This document shows positions 29,631 to 36,375 of a DNA stretch of 37,753 bases, piece by piece. Position 1 is the stretch's first letter. Each line of letters opens with the position of its first letter. The stretch covers positions 1 to 37,753 of the forward strand of contig JAGKWZ010000023.1 in assembly GCA_021151605.1 (NCBI GenBank). Direction: 5' to 3'. The notes beneath the pieces are model-generated. The model did not search any database. It was not told the origin of the DNA and saw only the letters and a list, made by a program, of their open reading frames with translations. Position numbers and translations under genes: made by a program. Source of the stretch: Verrucomicrobiaceae bacterium. Lineage in GTDB: Bacteria > Verrucomicrobiota > Verrucomicrobiia > Verrucomicrobiales > Verrucomicrobiaceae.

Positions 29631-31222
29631 GGTCGTGGCTTGGATAACGCCTTCGCTTCTTCCTCACTGACGAACCCATCCTTGTCGACATCGAGCTTTT
29701 CGAAGAGCGCGGCGGGGATTTCATCGGGGCCGAGTTTGCCGTCGTTGTTTTTGTCGCGTTGCTTGAACTGGCTGGTCATCGCTCCACCACTTCCCCCCAT
29801 GCCGCCTTTGCTGGCGATCCCTGCGGATTCGTTCACGAGAGTTTTGAAGGCGTTGTAAGTCGGGGCGCGGTAGTTTTGGGTTTGGACCATGAAGATGCCG
29901 AAGAGCTGGTTCGTGCGGTCGAGCCAGAACTGGGTGCCGTTCGCGCCACCCCAGGCGTAGCCGCCTTCGCCATCGACGGCACCGCCGAGGCCGTATTTCT
30001 GGCCGAGTTCGGGCTTGAGGTGGTTTTGGAACATGAGATCGACGCTCTCGGCTTTCAGCAGGCGCACGCCGTCGAGTTCGCCGCGATTCAACATCATGCG
30101 GCAGAAGTGCTCGTAGTCCTCCGTGCTGCTGATCAAGCCCTGGCCGCCGAGGAAGAGCGTGGGCTTCTCAGTGAGCTGGCTGGCCTCGCGTCCACGACGC
30201 AACACACCCGGCTGTGGCTGCGTGTAGATCTGGCAGATGCGGGCTGCGTTCTCGGGATGCACCCAGAAGTCGGTGCTGGTCATCTTCAGCGGGCCGAGGA
30301 TGCGCTCCTGGAGCACTTCATCGAGCGGCTTGCCTGCGACGGCCTCGATGTAGCGCCCCAGCACGTCGATGCTGTGGCCGTATTGCCAGCCTGTGCCGGG
30401 ATGGAACTTGAGCGGTGCTTTGGCGAGTCCTTCCGAGAACTCTTTGAGCGTCGTTTTTGCGCCGCGATTCGTGGTGGCGACGGGCGTGAAGGTCGCGCCT
30501 TCGTTGCCTGCCTTGCTGCGCGCGCCCTTTTCGATGTCGCCGTAATACAGACCGCTGCTGTGGCTCATCAACATGCGCGGCGTGATGGCGAACTTCGCGG
30601 GCACGAGCTGGCCGTTTTCCAACACCTTCGGCTCGGCCCATTCCGGGCAGTGTTTGGAAATCGGCTCGTCGAGCGTGAACAGGCCCGCGTCGAAGAGCGA
30701 CATGGCACAGGCGGCGATGACCGGCTTCGTCATGCTCTGCAAACGGAAGAGGGCGTCTTTCGGCAGTGACTTCTGTGCCTCGATGTCCTGCCAACCGAAA
30801 GCCTCGAAGTAGCCGCGCTCGCCTTTGTGATGGATGAAGCCGATGACGCCGGAGACTTCCTTGTTCGCCACGGCTTGTTGCAGCGCGATGTCGAGCTTCG
30901 CGAGCACCTCGGGCTTGAGTCCGGCCTTCGTGGCCTCGTCGCCATGCGGGCGGGGTTTGAAATCCGATGCGGCGGCGGGTGCAGCTGTCGGTGGCGTGGT
31001 TGTTGTCTTCCCGCCAGCGGCCTTGATCTCCGCCGCTTCCTCACGCGAGAGCATTCCATCGCCGTCCTTGTCATGCTTCTTGAAGAAGAAGGGATAGGGA
31101 AACTCCTCCTGGGTGAGCTTGCCGTCGCTGTTCTTGTCGAGCTGCTGGAAGCGGTCGCTAGCGGCGGTTTGGGCGAGAGCAGACGACGCGATGATGCAGA
31201 GGATGGAGAGGTGGGTTTTCAC
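29627..31222 (-). CDS. Family VIII-type serine hydrolase with EF-hands at both ends, copy 2
   Basis: A 531-residue exported protein. Signal peptide LSILCIIASSALAQ, then EF-hand loops DKNSDGKLTQEE (29-40) and DKDGDGMLSREE (51-62), and a Thr/Pro/Ala linker. The catalytic domain has SMTK (Ser163 to Lys166), LKFHPGTGWQYGHSIDVLGR and YAWGGANGTQF (WGG motif), as in copy 1 at 16582-18030. A second EF-hand pair closes it, DKNNDGKLGPDE and DVDKDGFVSEEE, 21 residues apart. Copy 1 has only the C-terminal pair. Esterase activity is more likely than beta-lactamase. The start is GTG 31222, 20 bases after the large redoxin gene. Confidence 0.88.
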   Translation of the reverse strand: MKTHLSILCIIASSALAQTAASDRFQQLDKNSDGKLTQEEFPYPFFFKKHDKDGDGMLSREEAAEIKAAGGKTTTTPPTAAPAAASDFKPRPHGDEATKAGLKPEVLAKLDIALQQAVANKEVSGVIGFIHHKGERGYFEAFGWQDIEAQKSLPKDALFRLQSMTKPVIAACAMSLFDAGLFTLDEPISKHCPEWAEPKVLENGQLVPAKFAITPRMLMSHSSGLYYGDIEKGARSKAGNEGATFTPVATTNRGAKTTLKEFSEGLAKAPLKFHPGTGWQYGHSIDVLGRYIEAVAGKPLDEVLQERILGPLKMTSTDFWVHPENAARICQIYTQPQPGVLRRGREASQLTEKPTLFLGGQGLISSTEDYEHFCRMMLNRGELDGVRLLKAESVDLMFQNHLKPELGQKYGLGGAVDGEGGYAWGGANGTQFWLDRTNQLFGIFMVQTQNYRAPTYNAFKTLVNESAGIASKGGMGGSGGAMTSQFKQRDKNNDGKLGPDEIPAALFEKLDVDKDGFVSEEEAKALSKPRP

Positions 31223-31242
31223 GGTCGTGTGGGTGCTGGATT

Positions 31243-34083
31243 TCAGTTCGCTGCCACCTTCGCGGCCAACGGGACGAAGTATTCGAAGTAGCCGAGCATC
31301 ATCTCATCGACGGTTTGGCTGCCCCATTTGACGAGCTTGGTGGGATCAGGGTTGGCTTTGTTTTGGGCGCTGTTGTCATACACGGCGGTGATGGTGAGGG
31401 TGCTGCCGCGTGGGATGAGCTTGGGCTGTTTGTAGTCGTAGCGTAGCTGCCAGTTGAAGTCGTAGCGGGGGATGTCGAGCAGGGTTTCCGTTTTGCCGTC
31501 GGCGTAGGTGACTTCGTATTTGAAGGCTTTGCCGCGAATGTGCATGTGGGCCATGTAGCTGGTGATGGGGATGTCGAAGGGCACGCGGCGGGTCGATGTC
31601 TCGACGTGATTCGAGGCTCCGGGCGGGATGGCGATGCGGTTGTTCGCGAGGGCGAGGGTCTTCACTTCATACTGCGGCGCGGTCTTGGCAAAGACGAGGC
31701 CCATGCGCAGGCGTTCCTTCTTGGCCTTGCCGCTCGGCGTGTAATGAATCTGGAAGCTGACGCGTGCTCCGGCGGGGATTTTGCGGGCGAAACCTTCGGG
31801 ATACACACAAGCGCCGTTGCCGGGCACATAGATGGCCCAGTAACCGCCCGCGCCTTCCTCGCGGTCGCGGGCATCGCTGCCTTTTTCATGCACTTGCACG
31901 ATGACGTGATGCACCACGTCGCGCTCACTGGGAAGGATTTCATACGCGGCGACCCATTTGTCCTCGGCGATGTCGGTATCGACGACATCGAAGGCGTAAG
32001 GCATGAAACCGTCGGCCTTGATGTCGTAAGCGCGGCTGAGCGGGATGACGAGGTCGGGCGTGCCGATGCTCCACTCGGCGGGGTAAGTGCGTTTCGCGGG
32101 TGACTCGGCCACATTGCCGAGAGGTCGGTCGCTGGACTCGATCCATGCGAGCAGGTCGGCCTTATCACGAGCGGAGAGTGAGCAATCATTGGCCCAGGGA
32201 TTCGATGTGGCCTTTTCATCCAACGCGGCGAACCACGGCGGCATGGTGCCTTCGGAAATGACGCGCTTGATGACCTTGGCGCGGTCTTTGACCTCCTCGA
32301 TGTCATCCAGCGCAAAGGGCGCGATGCCGCCGTCGCGATGGCAGGTGACGCAGTTCTGCTGAAGGATGCGGGAGACATCACCATGGTAGGTGACGGGCGA
32401 GGCGGTGAGCTTCGGTGCGCTGCCAAGATCAAGTTCGCAGCCCGGCGCAGCAGTCGCGGCAATGTGTGGCGACTCGTTCTTCACGAATGCGGCGATGGCA
32501 TCGTGCAGGTAGCGGTGCTTTGGTGCGTCGAGGTTGTAGTTGATGCCATACTGATCGTCAAAGGCACCGCGATAGACGAGCGTGCGCGTGGCATCGAGCA
32601 GGAAGACCTCCGTGGTGGTGCGGGCATGAAGCGCAGCGGTGAGGGTCTTTTCTTTGTCGTGGATGTAGGGCGAGGTGAGGCCGTGCTCCGCGAGCTGCGC
32701 CTTGATTTCCTCCGCTGCCTCGCTGGCGAATGGATTCACCAGAAGCAGCGCGAGGCCTTTGCCCGCGAGTTCTTTTTCCAGCTTCGCCACGCTGGGGATG
32801 TAGCGTTTGCTCACCGGGCAGGTGGCGCTGGTCATGATGATGACGATGCCTTTGCTGCTCTTCAATTCACTCAAACGATGCGCCTTGCCCGCGAGATCAG
32901 TGAACGGCGCGTCCACAATCATGCGCCCGATGCCGACATCACCCGGCTTGAGGATTTCCGGTCCACTGGTGACTTTCTTCACGTCTTCCGGCGAGATCGC
33001 TGGGGCCGCCGATGGCATCCCGCGACCACCGCTCGCGCCGCCGCGTGCCACGATCTTCTTCACCATCGCCAGCTCCTCCGCGTCAATCACGCCATCAGCA
33101 TTCGAGTCCACGCGATTGAACCACTGCGCCCCGGCAGATTCCTCGCGGGTGATTTTGCCATCCGCATTCACGTCGAACTGCTTCACCATCGCATCGATCT
33201 GGCTGACCGCAGGTGCGGCAGGCGGCGGCGTGGTGCCCGGAGTCGTGGTCGGCGGTGTTTTGCCGGAGACCTTGTTGTATTCGTCCAAGGAGATCGCGCC
33301 GTCTTTGTTCAAGTCGAAGCGCTCAAAGGCCTGCGTGCTCGCCAGTTCGTCAGTGGTCACTTTGCCATCGCTGTTCTTGTCGTAGCCGGAGAAAACCGCG
33401 TCAGCGGGCGCAGTGGTGGCTGGTTTGGTGCCGGGAGGTGTTTCGCCCGTTTGGGTGGGCGTCCCTGTGCCGCCGCCCGCTTTCTGCATGAAGGCTTTTA
33501 GTCGCTCCAGTTCCGTCGCATCCAACACGCCATCTGCGTTTTGATCCAGACGGTCAAAGAACTTGGCACCTGCACCTTCTTCGCGCGTGATTTTTCCGTC
33601 GCCGTCCTTGTCATAGTTTTTCACTATGGCCTCGAATTGCCCGCTATTTCCCAGTTTTTGAGCGTAAAGGCTCAGGCGCTGCAACTCGGCGTCATCAAGC
33701 ACACCGTCGCTGTTTTGATCCGCCTCGGCAAACCAGCTTGCACCCGCCGCATCCTCCTTGGTGATCTTGCCATCGCCATTCGCGTCAAAGCTCTTGATCG
33801 TCGCGGCCAACGGATTCGCCACAGCCGGGGCTTCACCGGGCTTGGTAGGAGTCGTCGGCTTCGGCGTCGTGCCACCGGTGACGGCATTGTATTCCTCCAA
33901 TGTGATGCTGCCGTCCTTGTTCACATCAAAGCGCTCAAAGGCCTGCGCGTTCGGCAGTTCCTCCGAAGTGACTTTGCCATCGCTGTTCCTGTCGAATTTC
34001 TGAAACACACCGCCGCTAGGAGCTTGGGCGATTGCTGTGGTGATGCCCGAAAGGGCGATAAGGAGAGTGAGGGTTGTTTTCAT
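31243..34083 (-). CDS. Ten-EF-hand / redoxin / cytochrome c / copper-monooxygenase-like fusion protein
   Basis: A 946-residue exported protein starting at ATG 34083 (the frame is open to 34593, but upstream is shadow). Signal peptide 1-20. Ten EF-hand loops begin at residues 31, 53, 100, 122, 158, 180, 235, 257, 304 and 326. A redoxin domain (about 380-535) has TSATCPVSKRYIPSVAKL, with one Cys and no CxxC. CVTCH (578-582) is a haem c motif in a domain ending EGTMPPWFA. The C-terminal 280 residues match copper type II monooxygenase-like proteins with candidate ligands His725-His726, His780, His846 and His848 (HMH), and Met928 or Met929. The redoxin-to-copper part is a known verrucomicrobial/planctomycete architecture; the long calcium array is the odd addition. 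Function unproven. Confidence 0.88.
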   Translation of the reverse strand: MKTTLTLLIALSGITTAIAQAPSGGVFQKFDRNSDGKVTSEELPNAQAFERFDVNKDGSITLEEYNAVTGGTTPKPTTPTKPGEAPAVANPLAATIKSFDANGDGKITKEDAAGASWFAEADQNSDGVLDDAELQRLSLYAQKLGNSGQFEAIVKNYDKDGDGKITREEGAGAKFFDRLDQNADGVLDATELERLKAFMQKAGGGTGTPTQTGETPPGTKPATTAPADAVFSGYDKNSDGKVTTDELASTQAFERFDLNKDGAISLDEYNKVSGKTPPTTTPGTTPPPAAPAVSQIDAMVKQFDVNADGKITREESAGAQWFNRVDSNADGVIDAEELAMVKKIVARGGASGGRGMPSAAPAISPEDVKKVTSGPEILKPGDVGIGRMIVDAPFTDLAGKAHRLSELKSSKGIVIIMTSATCPVSKRYIPSVAKLEKELAGKGLALLLVNPFASEAAEEIKAQLAEHGLTSPYIHDKEKTLTAALHARTTTEVFLLDATRTLVYRGAFDDQYGINYNLDAPKHRYLHDAIAAFVKNESPHIAATAAPGCELDLGSAPKLTASPVTYHGDVSRILQQNCVTCHRDGGIAPFALDDIEEVKDRAKVIKRVISEGTMPPWFAALDEKATSNPWANDCSLSARDKADLLAWIESSDRPLGNVAESPAKRTYPAEWSIGTPDLVIPLSRAYDIKADGFMPYAFDVVDTDIAEDKWVAAYEILPSERDVVHHVIVQVHEKGSDARDREEGAGGYWAIYVPGNGACVYPEGFARKIPAGARVSFQIHYTPSGKAKKERLRMGLVFAKTAPQYEVKTLALANNRIAIPPGASNHVETSTRRVPFDIPITSYMAHMHIRGKAFKYEVTYADGKTETLLDIPRYDFNWQLRYDYKQPKLIPRGSTLTITAVYDNSAQNKANPDPTKLVKWGSQTVDEMMLGYFEYFVPLAAKVAAN
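33067..33993 (-). repeat. Internal EF-hand pair repeats within the fusion gene
   Basis: Five EF-hand pairs fall into two DNA-similar types in the order A-B-B-A-B. Type A (residues 31-66 and 235-270) shares QAFERFD and NKDG; type B (100-135, 158-193, 304-339) shares KITREE-like loops followed by ADGV-type loops. Both A-to-A and last-B-to-first-B offsets are exactly 204 residues (612 bases), which indicates duplication of an A-B unit. Confidence 0.8.
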
Positions 34084-34109
34084 GGGTGTGATGTATTGTG
34101 TTTGAAAGC

Positions 34110-35516
34110 TCACGCGATGATTCCCTTCACCACATTCCCCTTCACCTCGGTGAGCCGCATGTCGCGTCCGGCGTGGCGGAAGGTGAGCTTGGTGTGCTCC
34201 AGGCCGAGGAGGTGGAGGATGGTGGCGTGCCAGTCGTGGATGTGGACGGGGTCGATGACGGACTCGTAGCCGAACTCGTCGGTCTCGCCGTGGCTGTGGC
34301 CGGGCTTGGCACCGCCTCCGGCGAACCAGGTGGTGTAGCCGGTGTGGTTGTGGTCGCGGCCGTCGGCGATCTGCGCATACGGGGTGCGGCCAAACTCGCC
34401 GCCGAAGATGACGAGCGTGTCTTTGAGCAGGCCGCGACCTTCGAGATCGGTCAGGAGGCCCGCGATGGGGCCATCGACGGCGGCGGCGTGTTTGCCGTGG
34501 TCTTCGGTGAGGTTGCGATGCTGGTCCCAGCCGCCGTGATTGACCTCCACGAAGCGCACGCCGGCCTCCAACATGCGCCGCGCCATGAGGCATTGGCGGC
34601 CAAAGTCGTCGGTGGTGCTTTCGCCGATGCCGTAGAGTTTTTTCACGGTGTCGGACTCGCTTTCGATGTCGAGCACATTGGGCAGGGCGTCCTGCATACG
34701 GAAGGCGAGTTCATGCGATTCGATGAGGCCTTCGATGGCGGCGTTCTCTGGCTGGCGTTGCTGCGCGGCTTTGTTGAGCTGCTGCACGAAGTCGAGCTGG
34801 GCACGCTGCTCAGGCCGCGCGAGCTGCGGATGCGCGAGATTGCTGATTTTGGCCTGGGCGATGGGGGCGCGTCCATTGCCGATGCGGGTGCCCTGATAGA
34901 TGGCGGGTAAAAACGAGCTGCCGTAGTTCGCGGGACCGCCGTTGCCGGGATTGGGACTCAGCGTGACAAAGCCCGGCAGGTTTTCATTCGCCGTGCCGAG
35001 GCCGTAGGTGATCCATGCGCCCATGCTGGGACGCGGCGCGGTGGGAATACCGCAGTGCATTTGCAGGAAGGCGGGCGGATGGTTTGGCACGTCGGTCTTC
35101 ATGCTGCGGATGAGGCAGAGCTTGTCCGCGTGCGTGGCGATTTTTGGGAACAGCTCGCTGATCCACAGGCCGCTCTGGCCGCGCTGCTTGAACTCCCACA
35201 CCGGGGCCATGAGCTTGCCGGTGGGCACCTTGCCTTTGCCGATGGCTTTGCCCGCGTATTTCGCCAGCTCGGGCTTGTAATCAAAGCTGTCCACATGCGA
35301 CGGCCCGCCGTCCATGCAGAGGAAAAGCACGCGTTTGGCCTTGGCTGGGAAATGCGGCTGCTTCGGTGCGAGTGGTGGCGCGTTTTCCGCGAGAGCACGC
35401 TGCGTGGTAAGCGCACTCAACGCGAGATAACCAAAGCCTGCGCTGGTGCTTTGCAGCCATTCACGGCGTGAGAACGCGGGGAATGAAGTAGGGGAGTATT
35501 GGAGAGCTGGAGTCAT
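34110..35516 (-). CDS. DUF1501 Tat-exported protein
   Basis: A 468-residue protein. ATG 35516 is used although the frame is open to 35648, since it directly precedes a Tat-type signal (FSRREWLQSTSAGFGYLAL). DUF1501 landmarks are KAKRVLFLCMDGGPSHVDSF, LWISELFPKIATHADKLCLI, VPNHPPAFLQMHCG, RPSMGAWITYGLGTANENLP, EAGVRFVEVNHGGWDQHRNL and LVIFGGEFGRTPYAQ. The family belongs to the alkaline-phosphatase/sulfatase-like superfamily, but catalysis is not established. It normally sits directly after a DUF1549/DUF1553 gene; here that partner (36376-37753) is separated from it by a toxin-antitoxin pair on the opposite strand. It is followed by the redoxin fusion after 26 bases. Confidence 0.93.
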   Translation of the reverse strand: MTPALQYSPTSFPAFSRREWLQSTSAGFGYLALSALTTQRALAENAPPLAPKQPHFPAKAKRVLFLCMDGGPSHVDSFDYKPELAKYAGKAIGKGKVPTGKLMAPVWEFKQRGQSGLWISELFPKIATHADKLCLIRSMKTDVPNHPPAFLQMHCGIPTAPRPSMGAWITYGLGTANENLPGFVTLSPNPGNGGPANYGSSFLPAIYQGTRIGNGRAPIAQAKISNLAHPQLARPEQRAQLDFVQQLNKAAQQRQPENAAIEGLIESHELAFRMQDALPNVLDIESESDTVKKLYGIGESTTDDFGRQCLMARRMLEAGVRFVEVNHGGWDQHRNLTEDHGKHAAAVDGPIAGLLTDLEGRGLLKDTLVIFGGEFGRTPYAQIADGRDHNHTGYTTWFAGGGAKPGHSHGETDEFGYESVIDPVHIHDWHATILHLLGLEHTKLTFRHAGRDMRLTEVKGNVVKGIIA

Positions 35517-35558
35517 GGCGGTGTGAGTGGGGTTGTAGAAGGGTTTGGAATCGTCAGC

Positions 35559-35589
35559 TTGCGGATGGCACCAAGAAAAGTATGCTTGG
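35559..35589 (+). promoter_or_regulatory. Possible promoter and operator of the toxin-antitoxin pair
   Basis: TTGCGG (35559-35564) and TATGCT (35581-35586) are separated by 16 bases and loosely fit a vegetative promoter. The start site would then fall at or beside the antitoxin ATG (35593). An inverted repeat CCAAG-N9-CTTGG (35571-35589) overlaps the -10 and could be an autoregulatory operator. Both are weak matches. Confidence 0.3.
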
Positions 35590-35592
35590 CAC

Positions 35593-35856
35593 ATGACACT
35601 CGTTCTTGAACTCCCCGATGCTTGGAAGCGCTTGCTCGGTCTTGACACAGGCGATGCCGTAGCTCGTGCACGTCAGATGCTCATCACGGAGAGCTATCGC
35701 GAAGGCAGGCTTTCGCGTGGTCAGGCGGCGGAGATGCTTGGGCTGGGATTTCATGAGGCAGAAGCGTTTTTCAAGCGCCATGGGGCCGAGCAACAGCCGA
35801 CGTGGGAGGAACTGGAAACCAGTGGTGAAAAACTTCGTGCGGCGCTCGAGGCATGA
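35593..35856 (+). CDS. UPF0175-family antitoxin
   Basis: An 87-residue protein. MTLVLELPDAWKRLLG is the small beta-strand opening. ARARQMLITESYREGRLSRG then QAAEMLGLGFHEAEAFFKRH matches the helix-turn-helix-like core of UPF0175 proteins, which are antitoxins of DUF3368/PIN-type toxins. It is likely to bind its own promoter and the toxin. ATG 35593 fits the family start better than one 16 codons upstream. The stop overlaps the toxin start as ATGA. This gene and the toxin are the only well-supported genes on the + strand. Confidence 0.87.
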   Translation: MTLVLELPDAWKRLLGLDTGDAVARARQMLITESYREGRLSRGQAAEMLGLGFHEAEAFFKRHGAEQQPTWEELETSGEKLRAALEA

Positions 35857-36344
35857 GTGCGCAGGGCGTGGTAGTGGCGGATACCACGCCGCTGAACTAC
35901 TTGATCCTTATCGGTCAGGTCGAGGTGCTGCGACCTCTGTTTGGTCAGGTAGTGATTCCCGACGCGGTGCTGGCCGAACTGAGTCATCCAAAAGCACCCG
36001 CAGCAGTCGCGAGCTGGCTCCTGAATCTCCCGGGCTGGCTGACGGTCGAGAAAGTAGCGCGCCTTGATCAAACCATCCAACTCGGTCAAGGTGAGACAGA
36101 GGCCATCAGTCTCGCGGTCGAACGAAAAATCTCGATTGTGCTCATGGATGAGCGTCGAGGCCGCTCGGCGGCAGAGACGCGTGGCCTGCTGGCGGTCGGA
36201 ACCTTGAACATCCTCGATCTGGCCGATGAACGCGGGCTGGTCGATGGCGTTGCCATGCTTGAAGCCCTCAAGCAGACGACCTTCCGAGCTGACAGCGAGC
36301 TGCTGGACCGTTTCGAAGCCTGCATGAAGGCACGCAAGTCTTGA
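35853..36344 (+). CDS. DUF3368 PIN-like ribonuclease toxin
   Basis: A 163-residue protein. VVADTTPLNYLILIGQVEVL (Asp10) and VVIPDAVLAELSHP form the N-terminal PIN half. LGQGETEAISLAVERKISIV (Glu81, Glu83) and LMDERRGRSAAETRGL (Asp99) hold the remaining acidic residues expected of a metal-dependent RNase. C-terminal LADERGLVDGVAMLEALKQT is typical for DUF3368. It should cleave RNA when released from its UPF0175 partner. Length is normal and all acidic residues are present, so the toxin looks intact. It ends 31 bases from the convergent DUF1553 stop, and no terminator hairpin is visible in that gap. Confidence 0.87.
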   Translation: MSAQGVVVADTTPLNYLILIGQVEVLRPLFGQVVIPDAVLAELSHPKAPAAVASWLLNLPGWLTVEKVARLDQTIQLGQGETEAISLAVERKISIVLMDERRGRSAAETRGLLAVGTLNILDLADERGLVDGVAMLEALKQTTFRADSELLDRFEACMKARKS

Positions 36345-36375
36345 CCAGATTGAGATTGGCGAATCCGTTTTCATA

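Noticed and set aside
34084..34593. N-terminal extension of the redoxin fusion
   Set aside because: It reads through the DUF1501 gene in another frame as Arg/Pro-rich text; a signal peptide starts at 34083.
36345..36375. Bidirectional terminator between the toxin and the DUF1553 gene
   Set aside because: The 31-base gap has no GC-rich stem followed by a T run on either strand.
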